Origin: Deltaproteobacteria bacterium
GTDB lineage: Bacteria > Desulfobacterota_E > Deferrimicrobia > Deferrimicrobiales > Deferrimicrobiaceae
Direction: 5' to 3'
Length of the DNA stretch: 15,045 bases
Assembly: GCA_023488945.1 (NCBI GenBank)
Contig: JAMDBZ010000061.1
Coordinates: 1 to 15,045, forward strand
Below, one piece after another: positions 1 to 6,916 of the stretch. Numbering within the stretch: position 1 is the stretch's first letter; each line of letters starts with the position of its first letter. Position numbers and translations under genes: made by a program. The notes beneath the pieces are model-generated. The model was not told where the DNA came from and did not search any database. It was given only the letters and a program-made list of their open reading frames with translations.

Positions 1-1062
1 CTCCGCGGGCGACTCACCCCCTATCCGTTCCAGGTCCACCTCGCCGGGCACGAAAAGGCCTTCGTGCGCCGATGCCTGCGCGACTTCGCGCGGGAGCGGA
101 TCCGCGAGGCGGTCGAAGGGGAGGGGACCGCGCCGAAACACTTCGCCGAATGGCTCCTGCGCCGCTTCGGCGGCGCGATGTGCCGGGCCTTCTTCTTCCC
201 GTACAACGAGAAGATGTGGCGCTGGCCGCTGACGGCCATGACGTACGAGTGGACCGACTGGTCCGTCCCCGTTCCCCGGTTCGAAGATCTTTTGGCGGGG
301 ACGCGCGGCGAGCTTCGCTCCGGGATGGGCTACAACCCGACGTTCCTCTATCCCCGGCGGGGCGGGATGGGGGCTTTCGTGAGCGCGCTGGCGGGGCCGG
401 TGGCGGGCCGGCTGAGGACCGGGACCCGTGCGGAGCGACTGGATCTCGGGAGGCGGGAGATCCGGACGGCGCAGGGGGAAAGGATCCGTTACGGGGCCCT
501 CGTCGCGACGATCCCGCTCCCGTCGCTGGCCGCGATCGCCGAAGGTTTGCCCGCCGGGTCGAGGGAAGCGGCGGCGGACCTTCGGTGGACCAGGGTGCTT
601 GCGATCAACATGGGCGTGCGCCGGCCGGGGCGGACTCCGGGACACTGGATTTACGTCCCGGAAGGCCGCCGTTCCTTCTTCCGCGTCGGGTTCCTGTCGA
701 ACGTGGCGCCCTCCACCGCCCCCCGGGGATGCGTCTCGCTCTTCGTCGAGAAGAGTTTCCTCCCGGGCGAGGGGATCGACGTGGAGCGGGAGGTGCGGCT
801 CGCCCTCCGGGGGTTGAGACGGATGGGGGTCCTCACGGGGCGCAGCCGGGTGGAGGAGATCCGGCCCGTCGTGCTCGATCCGGCGTATGTCCTGTTCGAC
901 CGGGCGCGCGCCGCGGCCGTCCCCGCGCTCCGCCGGGCATTCGAGCGGCGCGGTGTCTTCCCGGCGGGGCGATACGGGTCGTGGGATTACTTCGGCGTCG
1001 GGAAGGCGATGGCGGACGGCATCCGGGCCGCGGGCGAGGCGATCCGGTTCCATGGGCGGTAA
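1..1062 (+). CDS. FAD-dependent amine oxidase / protoporphyrinogen-oxidase-like protein, 5'-truncated
   Basis: The reading frame is open from the first base, so the N-terminal part, which should carry the FAD-binding Rossmann motif, lies outside the window; 353 residues are visible. The visible part resembles the amine-oxidase/UDP-galactopyranose-mutase-like FAD proteins common in surface-polysaccharide clusters: a 'YPFQVHL' stretch near the start, an aromatic segment 'FFFPYNEKMWRWP', then 'YPRRGGMGAF' and a C-terminal 'GRYGSWDYFGVGKAMADGI', where such proteins complete the FAD site. The last 11 bases overlap the next gene, a glycosyltransferase, which suggests a joint role in making or modifying a surface glycan. 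The substrate cannot be told. A haem-pathway protoporphyrinogen oxidase is possible but less likely in this context. Confidence 0.75.
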   Translation, partial: LRGRLTPYPFQVHLAGHEKAFVRRCLRDFARERIREAVEGEGTAPKHFAEWLLRRFGGAMCRAFFFPYNEKMWRWPLTAMTYEWTDWSVPVPRFEDLLAGTRGELRSGMGYNPTFLYPRRGGMGAFVSALAGPVAGRLRTGTRAERLDLGRREIRTAQGERIRYGALVATIPLPSLAAIAEGLPAGSREAAADLRWTRVLAINMGVRRPGRTPGHWIYVPEGRRSFFRVGFLSNVAPSTAPRGCVSLFVEKSFLPGEGIDVEREVRLALRGLRRMGVLTGRSRVEEIRPVVLDPAYVLFDRARAAAVPALRRAFERRGVFPAGRYGSWDYFGVGKAMADGIRAAGEAIRFHGR

Positions 1063-2260
1063 AGCGGCGCCGGGGAGCCCGGCGGGAGCGCGGCCGCTCG
1101 CCGTGGTGGCCCACGTGATCACCCTCCTCGAGTGGGGGGGGGCGCAGGAGAACACCCTGGCGACCGTGAGCGGGCTCGACCCCGGGCGGTTCGATCGGCT
1201 CCTGGTCGCGGGCCGGGGAGGGATGCTCGACGGCCGGGCCGCCGCGATCCCGCGGTGCCGGTTCCTCCAGGTTCCGTCGCTGGTCCGCGAGATCCGGCCG
1301 GCGAGCGATGCGCGCGCCTTCCTCGCGCTCAAGGCGATCTTCCGCGCGGAGCGGCGGCGGGCGGACCGGCTGCCGCTCGTCGTCCACACGCACAGCTCGA
1401 AGGCGGGGATCCTGGGGCGGGCGGCCGCCCGGGCCGCCGGGGCCGACGTCGTCATCCATTCCCTCCACGGGTTCGGCTTCCACGACGGGCAGCCGGCGCC
1501 CGTGAGGCGCTTCTTCATCGGGTTGGAGCGGCGGGCCTCGCGCTGGACGGACGCGTTCGTCGCGGTGTCGGAGGAGAACATCCGGACGGGCGCCCGGGAG
1601 AGGATCTTCGTCGAGGCGCGATGCCGGTTGATCCGGAGCGGCTTCGACACGGCGCGGTTCCTCGGAGGATCCCGCGAGAGGGGGCGCCGCCTGATCGATG
1701 CGCCCGACGGGAGGCCGGTCGTCGGCACGGTGGCCGTCTTCAAGCCGCAAAAGGCCCCTCTCGATTTCGTCGCGGTGGCGAGGCGGGTCGCCTCCGCTCT
1801 CCCGCAGGCCCTGTTCGTCATGGTCGGGGACGGGGAATTGCGGCCGGCCGTCGAGCGGGCGGCGCGGGACGCGGGGCTTTCGGACCGGTTCCGGATCCTC
1901 GGCTGGCGGGGAGAGATCCCCGACCTTCTTTCGGCGTTCGACGTCTTCCTCCTCACCTCGCGGTGGGAGGGGCTGCCGAAGGTGGTCCCCCAGGCGCTCC
2001 TGTCCGGCACCCCGGTGGTCGCCACGGCGGTGGACGGCACCCGGGAGATCGTCACCGACGGGGTCGACGGGTTCCTCGCGCCGCCCGGCGACGTCGAGGG
2101 CCTCGCGCGCCGCGTCGTGGAGGTCCTCGCGGGGTCGGTTCGGCTCGATCCCGCTTTCAAGCGGGACAAGATCCTGGCCGAATTCGATGAAACGACGATG
2201 GTCCGGGCCCAGGAGCGGCTCTACATGGAACTCCTCGAAGGGAAGGGGCTCGCGCCGTGA
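1052..2260 (+). CDS. GT4-family glycosyltransferase (GT-B fold)
   Basis: A 402-residue glycosyltransferase. The N-terminal half shows 'LLEWGGAQENTL' (about residues 27-38), the glycine-rich acceptor-side loop of GT4 enzymes, and 'HTHSSKAGILGR' followed by 'HSLHGFGFHDG', typical of capsular and exopolysaccharide glycosyltransferases. The C-terminal half has the nucleotide-sugar domain: 'GTVAVFKPQKAP', 'VGDGELR', then 'SRWEGLPKVVPQAL' and 'VDGTREIV'. In the usual E-x7-E motif the second Glu is Gln here. I chose ATG 1052 because it overlaps the previous stop by 11 bases and leaves a normal N-terminus; the frame is open further upstream, but that would lie deep inside the previous gene. It probably transfers a sugar in surface-polysaccharide assembly at the cytoplasmic face of the inner membrane. 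Donor and acceptor are unknown. Confidence 0.88.
   Translation: MGGKAAPGSPAGARPLAVVAHVITLLEWGGAQENTLATVSGLDPGRFDRLLVAGRGGMLDGRAAAIPRCRFLQVPSLVREIRPASDARAFLALKAIFRAERRRADRLPLVVHTHSSKAGILGRAAARAAGADVVIHSLHGFGFHDGQPAPVRRFFIGLERRASRWTDAFVAVSEENIRTGARERIFVEARCRLIRSGFDTARFLGGSRERGRRLIDAPDGRPVVGTVAVFKPQKAPLDFVAVARRVASALPQALFVMVGDGELRPAVERAARDAGLSDRFRILGWRGEIPDLLSAFDVFLLTSRWEGLPKVVPQALLSGTPVVATAVDGTREIVTDGVDGFLAPPGDVEGLARRVVEVLAGSVRLDPAFKRDKILAEFDETTMVRAQERLYMELLEGKGLAP
1134..1142 (+). repeat. Run of nine G residues in the glycosyltransferase gene
   Basis: Nine consecutive G fall in the codons for Trp-Gly-Gly-Ala of the 'EWGGAQ' motif, about 28 codons into the gene. As given, the frame is intact. 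Such tracts can slip, but runs of 7-8 G are common elsewhere in this GC-rich window, so it is probably incidental. Confidence 0.6.
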
Positions 2261-3012
2261 TGTTTCTTGCGGCGGCGGCATTCCTCGTCGGGGCATGCGT
2301 CGGCAGCTTCCTGAACGTCGTGATCCACCGGCTTCCGCGGGAGGAATCGATCGTGCGGCCCGGCTCCCGCTGTCCCTCGTGCGGGCGGCCGATCCGTCCC
2401 TGGGAGAATATCCCCGTCGCGAGCTTTCTCGTTCTGCGGGGACGGTGCGCCGGCTGCGGGAACCCGATCTCGTGGAGGTACCCCGCCGTCGAGACGCTGA
2501 CGGCTCTCGGCTACGCCGCGTTCGCGCTCCTCGACGGGCCGGGGCTTCCCCTTTTGCGGGACCTCCTCTTCTTCTCGCTCCTCGTCCCGATCGTCTTCAT
2601 CGATATCGATCACCGGATCATCCCGGACGAGTTGTCGCTCGGCGGGGCGGCGGCCGGCCTCCTTCTCTCGTTCCTCCCCGGCGGCGACTGGAAGGGGAGC
2701 GTCGCGGGCGGCTTGGTCGGGGGGGGTGTTCTCTACGGTACGGCGGCCGCCTACCGGCGGATCGCGGGACGCGAGGGCATGGGTGGCGGGGACATCAAGC
2801 TGATCGCGATGATCGGGGCGTTCCTCGGGTGGAAGGGGGCGCTCTTCTCGATTTTCGCGGGGTCCCTGCTGGGCGTGGCCGGCGGGCTCTTCGCGATGCG
2901 GAAAGGGCACGACGGCCTGAAGACCGCGATCCCGTTCGGCCCCTTCCTGTGCGCGGCGGCCCTTGCCGCGCGGTTCCTCGCCGCTCCGTTTTTCGCCGCC
3001 CTCAGTAATTAG
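2260..3012 (+). CDS. pilD: Type IV prepilin peptidase / N-methyltransferase PilD
   Basis: A 250-residue polytopic inner-membrane aspartyl protease that removes the prepilin leader and, in the full-length family, methylates the new N-terminal residue. Visible signatures are 'GSFLNVVIHRLP' (residues 15-26), the cytoplasmic zinc-binding pairs CPSC (38-41) and CAGC (63-66) of the methyltransferase-competent form, the catalytic region 'FIDIDHRIIPDEL' (Asp115/Asp117), 'GMGGGDIKL' with the second catalytic Asp178, and 'IPFGPFL' near the C-terminus. Length is normal. The start is ATG 2260, whose A is the last base of the preceding TGA; GTG at 2257 is an equally spaced alternative. GGAAGGGG at 2241-2248 is the likely ribosome site. 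It is coupled to the glycosyltransferase and probably processes the pilin encoded convergently next door. Confidence 0.96.
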   Translation: MFLAAAAFLVGACVGSFLNVVIHRLPREESIVRPGSRCPSCGRPIRPWENIPVASFLVLRGRCAGCGNPISWRYPAVETLTALGYAAFALLDGPGLPLLRDLLFFSLLVPIVFIDIDHRIIPDELSLGGAAAGLLLSFLPGGDWKGSVAGGLVGGGVLYGTAAAYRRIAGREGMGGGDIKLIAMIGAFLGWKGALFSIFAGSLLGVAGGLFAMRKGHDGLKTAIPFGPFLCAAALAARFLAAPFFAALSN

Positions 3013-3424
3013 GCGTGTCGTGGACGGGTTCGCCGTCCCGGTCGATGTGCCACTTGTCGCCGGTCATGACGCCGATCCCGCCGGCGTAGCCGGTGAAGCT
3101 CATCCCCGTGTTGTCCACGGCCACGGAGATGACGTAGTAGTTGTAGCGGACCGGATCGAAGTCCAGGAGCGCCACGTTGTCCGAGTAGCGCCCGTTGTCG
3201 GTGAAATAGATCAGTTCGGTCTTCTGGAGATGCTTGAGCGCCGTCCGGGCCTGCGTGAACCGCGCCTTGTTGGCGATTTTCCCGTAGATCGAGACGGCGA
3301 GCGTGGCCAGGATCGCCGTGATGACGAGAACGATCGCCAGCTCGATGATGGTGAACCCCTGCGCATTCCCGCGGGCGGCGGAAGGGCCGCGCCGCGGGGA
3401 AGCGCGATTCATCGCGTGTTTCAT
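3002..3424 (-). CDS. Type IV pilin-like (minor pilin or pseudopilin) protein
   Basis: A 140-residue class III-signal protein. A basic leader of about 23 residues ends in Gly, followed by 'FTIIELAIVLVITAILATL', with Phe at +1 and Glu at +5 as PilD substrates require, then a hydrophobic N-terminal helix. The mature protein is about 117 residues; it lacks Cys (no disulfide-bonded D-region) and has Ser at +22 where major type IVa pilins usually have Pro. The C-terminal 'DKWHIDRDGEPVH' resembles the end of PilE/GspG-like small pilins. The start ATG at 3424 overlaps the upstream stop as ATGA; a second ATG at 3412 would put GGAGG at a better distance. The stop codon overlaps the pilD 3' end by 11 bases, tail to tail. 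It is likely a minor pilin or a short pilus subunit; a major pilin cannot be excluded. Confidence 0.88.
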   Translation of the reverse strand: MKHAMNRASPRRGPSAARGNAQGFTIIELAIVLVITAILATLAVSIYGKIANKARFTQARTALKHLQKTELIYFTDNGRYSDNVALLDFDPVRYNYYVISVAVDNTGMSFTGYAGGIGVMTGDKWHIDRDGEPVHDTPNY

Positions 3425-3885
3425 CCCTCCCCACCTGGAGCGGGCCGGTTTCTCTGCTCCTTTTCCGCGGCCAGCTTCCGGGACAGCGCCGTCAGGAGGT
3501 CCGCGGTGGTCGCGAAGTGGTCTCCCCGGCGCAGCGAGACCTTGTCCGGGTATTGCCCCTCGATCATTTGGCGGATCACCGCGTTGATCCGGTAGATGGG
3601 ACCCGCGATCCGGTGGCTGAGCAGAAGCGTGTAGACGAACACGCAGCCGCCGATGAGCAGGGCGGCCGGCCAGATCCTCTTGTGGAGGGCCAGGAACTCC
3701 CGCGCCGCCGGCTCGACGGCGGAAAGATCCTGGTTCGTGAGGAGGACGATCATGGAGGGACCGAACATCAGGAGCAGCCCGGCGGCGAAGAAAACGAGGT
3801 AGGCGATCATCATCCGCCACGCGATGCCGATCTGGTACTGCCGGTCGACCAGGTGGAGCCGCCGGCGGTTCGCCGTGCGCGCCAT
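3421..3885 (-). CDS. Short two-TM HAMP-domain membrane protein without an output domain
   Basis: A 154-residue protein with a basic N-terminus containing 'LVDRQYQIG', a first membrane segment at about 25-49, a short periplasmic loop of about 20 residues, a second membrane segment at about 71-90, and then a HAMP-type segment beginning 'SHRIAGPIYRINAVIRQMI' and running to about residue 140. It ends in a charged tail with no kinase, cyclase or chemoreceptor signalling domain. GGGAGG lies 5 bases before ATG 3885, and a near-consensus promoter lies just upstream. The stop overlaps the start of the pilin-like gene (ATGA), so the two are translationally coupled. A role as signal adaptor, partner of a HAMP-containing kinase, or pilin-assembly accessory is inference; the sequence only shows the topology and the HAMP-like fold. 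Confidence 0.85.
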   Translation of the reverse strand: MARTANRRRLHLVDRQYQIGIAWRMMIAYLVFFAAGLLLMFGPSMIVLLTNQDLSAVEPAAREFLALHKRIWPAALLIGGCVFVYTLLLSHRIAGPIYRINAVIRQMIEGQYPDKVSLRRGDHFATTADLLTALSRKLAAEKEQRNRPAPGGEG

Positions 3886-3912
3886 CGTCGCCTCCCAAGG
3901 GCCGTTTCTGGT

Positions 3913-3940
3913 ATTCTATGAGCCGTGCGGATCCTGTCAA
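3913..3940 (-). promoter_or_regulatory. Sigma-70-type promoter of the HAMP/pilin unit
   Basis: On the minus strand, an exact -35 TTGACA (3940-3935) and a -10 TAGAAT (3918-3913; five of six consensus bases) are separated by 16 bases. The predicted transcript starts near 3906, giving a leader of about 20 bases that contains GGGAGG (3896-3891) before ATG 3885. The element overlaps the annotated 5' end of the divergent histidine-kinase gene. Confidence 0.72.
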
Positions 3941-5456
3941 TCCACATCCGCGGGCCGTCGGGGTGAGAAAGGTCCTCTCCATCCGGGCCGGAGTCGTCCT
4001 CCAGTTGACGCTGATCGCCGTCGCGTCGCTCTCCCTGCTGGCCCTCTTCACGCTCAAGGTCATGGAATTGACGATGGAACGGCGGCAGGCCGAGGCGGCG
4101 GTGGCCGTCGCGGAGGTCGTTCGCGCGGCGCTTGCCTCCGAGGGGGCGCGCGGCGGCGGCTCCCGGCTGTTGGCCGACCTGTCCTCCTCTTCTTATATTC
4201 GTGGAGTGGAGCTCCTCCCCCGAGGGCCGGCCGGGAGCGCCGTCTCCGTGACGCCGGTGGGGGAGAAGCCGGCCGGGCTCATCACCGTCCGCCCGACGGT
4301 GGAGGTGACGCTCCCGTTCCCGGGCGGGGCCGGCGGCCCCGGGGGGCTCCGGGTCCGGTTCCATTCGCCCGCCGTCGAGCAGGAAGGGCGGAGGCTGGCG
4401 GGGGTGGCGCTGCTGTTGGCTCTTGCCGACGTCTCGGTCTTCGTCGCCTTCGGCTTCATCCTGATGGAGCGGTCCGTGACCGGGCCCATCCGGCGCCTGG
4501 CGGGCGTCGCGGAGAAGATCGCCCGGGGCGACCTGACGCTGCGGGCGGACGAATCGCCCGGAAACGAGGTGGGACAGCTCGGCGCTTCCTTCAACCGGAT
4601 GGTCGCGGGGATCCTCTCCGCCCAGGAGCGGGCGCGGCAGGCCGAGCGCGACGCCTTCCGGTCCGAGAAGCTGGCCGCCGTCGGGCGGCTCGCGGCCGGC
4701 GTGGCCCACGAGGTGGGGAACCCGTTGATGGCCGTGCGGGGGTACGCCGAATACCTCCGGAAGACCCCCGCCGCGCCGGAGGAGCGGGACGACTGCCTGG
4801 ACAGGATCGTGGCCGAGACGCGGAAGATCGAGACCATCGTCCGGGGTCTCCTCACCGTGGCGTCCCCCGGCGGGCGCGAGGAGGAGAGCGCCGACGTGAA
4901 CGCGGTCGTCCGGGAGACGGTGGAGATGCTCTCGGTCCGGAGGATGTTCCGCGACGTGGAGGTCTCGGTCGAGGCGGGGGACGTGGAGCCGGTCCGCCTT
5001 TCGGCGGGGAAATTCCAGCAGGTCCTCCTCAACCTCGTCATCAACGCGGCGGACGCGATGGAAAACCGGGGAACGCTCCGGATCCGGTCCTTCCGGGCCG
5101 GGCCGTGGATTCCCCCGGCCCTGCGGAACGTCCGGCGCCGTGCGACCGACCCTCCGGACGTCGACGTCGTGCAGTTCCGGCGGGGGGAGGGAGCGGCGCT
5201 CCTCCCGGGCGTGGCGGTGTCGGTGGAGGACACGGGGTGCGGGATCCGGAAGGGCGACCTGCCGAGCATCTTCGACCCGTTTTTCACGACGAAGGATCCC
5301 GGGAAGGGGACGGGCCTCGGGCTCTCCGTCTCGCGGGCGATCGTCGAGGCCGCCGGGGGCGAGATCACGGTCGAGAGCGAGGAGGGGAAGGGGTCTGTGT
5401 TCACCGTCATCCTGCCGCAGTCGGGCGGGGCGCCCGGGGAGGACCGGGATGGGTAA
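3918..5456 (+). CDS. NtrB-like membrane sensor histidine kinase with HAMP domain
   Basis: A 512-residue kinase from ATG 3918 (497 from GTG 3963). Order: membrane segment (about 24-46), a periplasmic region of about 110 residues with no fold I recognise, a second membrane segment (about 160-183), HAMP starting 'SVTGPIRRLAGVAEKIARG', then the dimerisation helix 'LAAGVAHEVGNPL' with phospho-acceptor His264, N-box 'NLVINAAD' (Asn376), G1 'VEDTGCGI', F-box 'FDPFFTTK' and G2 'GKGTGLGLSV'. The catalytic domain is complete, with an Arg-rich insertion between N-box and G1. The minus-strand promoter lies across the first ATG and no good ribosome site precedes either start, so the start is uncertain. 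The gene overlaps the response regulator by 8 bases; the two form a pair. Only two membrane segments are present, unlike the six of classical PilS. Confidence 0.93.
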   Translation: MSRADPVNPHPRAVGVRKVLSIRAGVVLQLTLIAVASLSLLALFTLKVMELTMERRQAEAAVAVAEVVRAALASEGARGGGSRLLADLSSSSYIRGVELLPRGPAGSAVSVTPVGEKPAGLITVRPTVEVTLPFPGGAGGPGGLRVRFHSPAVEQEGRRLAGVALLLALADVSVFVAFGFILMERSVTGPIRRLAGVAEKIARGDLTLRADESPGNEVGQLGASFNRMVAGILSAQERARQAERDAFRSEKLAAVGRLAAGVAHEVGNPLMAVRGYAEYLRKTPAAPEERDDCLDRIVAETRKIETIVRGLLTVASPGGREEESADVNAVVRETVEMLSVRRMFRDVEVSVEAGDVEPVRLSAGKFQQVLLNLVINAADAMENRGTLRIRSFRAGPWIPPALRNVRRRATDPPDVDVVQFRRGEGAALLPGVAVSVEDTGCGIRKGDLPSIFDPFFTTKDPGKGTGLGLSVSRAIVEAAGGEITVESEEGKGSVFTVILPQSGGAPGEDRDG

Positions 5457-6840
5457 CAGGATTCTCGTGGTCGACGACGAGGCGAACCTGCGCGACGTCC
5501 TCGGGAAGATCCTCTCCGCCGAGGGGTACGCGGTGACGGGCGCGGCGGACGGGGCCGAGGGGCTGCGGCTCCTGGCCGCGGAGCGGTTCGACATCGTCCT
5601 TTGCGACATCCGGATGCCGGGCATGGGGGGGCTCGAGTTCCTTTCGGAGGTCAGGGCGCGGGACCTTGCGGTTCCCGTCATCATGATGTCGGCGTTCGGG
5701 ACGATCGAGATGGCCGTCGAAGCGATGAAGCGGGGGGCGTATGACTACGTCTCCAAGCCGTTCATGAGCGACGAGATCCTCCTCCTCCTCCGGAACGTCC
5801 GGGAGCGGGAGCGGCTCATCGAGGAGAACGAGGCCCTCCGCCGGGAAATCGCGCGGGAGCGGACCGCCGGCGGACTCCTCTACGCGAGCCCCGCGATGGA
5901 GGAGGTCGTCCGGACCGTCGGGAAGGTGAGGGATTACGCCGCCACCGTGCTCATCACGGGGGAGAGCGGGACGGGGAAGGAGCTGGTCGCCAGGATGCTC
6001 CACGAGGGGGGGCGCCGCGCGGGGAAGCCGTTCGTGGCGGTGAACTGCGGGGCGATCCCGGAGACGCTGCTCGAGAGCGAGCTGTTCGGCTGCCGGAAGG
6101 GCGCCTTCACCGAGGCGCGGACGGACCGGGCCGGGCTCATCGAGTCGGCGGACGGGGGGTCGCTGCTCCTCGACGAGATCGGGGAGCTCCCGCAGGCTCT
6201 TCAGGCGAAACTGCTCCGGTTCCTGGAGGTCGGTGAACTGCGCCGCCTCGGGGAGACGGAGGTCCGCCGGGTCACCGTCCGGGTCATCGCCGCCACCGCC
6301 CGGAATCTCGAGGCCGAGGTGGCCGCCGGACGGTTCCGGGAGGACCTGTTCTACCGCCTGAACGTCGTCCGGATCCACGTCCCGCCCCTCCGGGAGCGGC
6401 GGGAGGAGATCCCCATCCTGGCGAGGCACTTCCTGGCGGGCTCCTGCCGCCGATACGGGAAGCCGGAGATCCGGATCGATCCCCGCGCCCTGGAGCTGCT
6501 CTCCGGCCATGATTGGCGGGGAAATGTGCGGGAGCTCAGGAACCTGATCGAGCGGTGCGTCCTGTTGGGCCGGGGGAGCGATCTTTCGGCCGAGGAGCTC
6601 CTCGCCATCTGGAGGCACGGGGCGACCTCCGGCGACGAGGGAGCGGCTCCCCGCTTGCTTCTCCAGGTGCTGGTTCCGCTGGACAACCCCGACCTCAAGG
6701 CGGCCGTGAAGGAGGTCGAGAAGCAGATGATCCGGATGGCGCTGGAGCGGACGGGGGGGTCGCGCCCCAAGGCGGCCGAGCTGCTCGGGATCAGCCACCC
6801 CGCCCTTCTGTACAAGGCCCGCGAGTACGGCCTCAATTGA
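5449..6840 (+). CDS. Sigma-54-dependent NtrC-family response regulator
   Basis: A 463-residue activator: receiver domain with acidic pair Asp9/Asp10, phospho-acceptor Asp53 in 'LCDIRMPGM' and Lys103 in 'SKPF'; an AAA+ domain with Walker A GESGTGKE (171-178), Walker B 'GGSLLLDEIGELP' and the arginine-finger region 'FREDLFYRLNVV'; and a C-terminal Fis-type helix-turn-helix in 'GGSRPKAAELLGISHPALLY'. The sigma-54 contact loop reads GAFTEA (218-223) instead of GAFTGA. GGGGAGGA lies 5 bases before ATG 5449, and the gene overlaps the kinase, its likely phosphodonor. It sits directly upstream of the pil operon, so it may be a PilR equivalent, but no clear sigma-54 promoter was found in the window and its targets are unknown. 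Confidence 0.96.
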   Translation: MGNRILVVDDEANLRDVLGKILSAEGYAVTGAADGAEGLRLLAAERFDIVLCDIRMPGMGGLEFLSEVRARDLAVPVIMMSAFGTIEMAVEAMKRGAYDYVSKPFMSDEILLLLRNVRERERLIEENEALRREIARERTAGGLLYASPAMEEVVRTVGKVRDYAATVLITGESGTGKELVARMLHEGGRRAGKPFVAVNCGAIPETLLESELFGCRKGAFTEARTDRAGLIESADGGSLLLDEIGELPQALQAKLLRFLEVGELRRLGETEVRRVTVRVIAATARNLEAEVAAGRFREDLFYRLNVVRIHVPPLRERREEIPILARHFLAGSCRRYGKPEIRIDPRALELLSGHDWRGNVRELRNLIERCVLLGRGSDLSAEELLAIWRHGATSGDEGAAPRLLLQVLVPLDNPDLKAAVKEVEKQMIRMALERTGGSRPKAAELLGISHPALLYKAREYGLN

Positions 6841-6853
6841 TGCTAATTTAGCA
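6841..6853 (+). repeat. 13-bp palindrome TGCTAA-T-TTAGCA
   Basis: Perfect six-base arms around one T, starting at the base after the response-regulator stop and at the head of an AT-rich island. It may be an operator upstream of the xre/pil promoter (about 35 bases before the -35 box). As a terminator it would be weak: six AT-rich pairs, with AT-rich sequence rather than a clean T-run after it. Confidence 0.5.
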
Positions 6854-6888
6854 TAATTATATTTCTTTAATATTCAGTTAAAAATCGC

Positions 6889-6916
6889 TTGACATTAACT
6901 TTCCCCACGGTAGTAT
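6889..6916 (+). promoter_or_regulatory. Sigma-70-type promoter for xre-pilMNOPQ with an AT-rich upstream element
   Basis: An exact -35 TTGACA (6889-6894) and a -10 TAGTAT (6911-6916; four of six) are 16 bases apart. The 35 bases before the -35 are almost wholly A/T, like an UP element, in a genome that is otherwise GC-rich. Predicted transcription start is near 6923. This is the only evident promoter ahead of the five pil genes. Confidence 0.65.

Noticed and set aside
833..2296. A 487-codon minus-strand frame across the glycosyltransferase gene
   Set aside because: Same reason: an Arg/Pro/Asp-rich shadow of a real gene, with no recognisable domain.
2719..2726. G8 run in pilD, with similar runs at about 8120-8127 and elsewhere, as possible phase-variation tracts
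   Set aside because: Runs of 7-9 G are spread through housekeeping genes here and fit glycine codons plus high GC; no sign of selection for slippage.
3022..3038. GGACGG/CCGTCC hairpin near the pilD-pilin junction as a bidirectional terminator
   Set aside because: Only six pairs, inside the pilin coding sequence, and no T-run on either side.
3810..5684. A 624-codon minus-strand frame across the histidine kinase
   Set aside because: Shadow of the kinase and regulator genes; the composition is not that of a protein.
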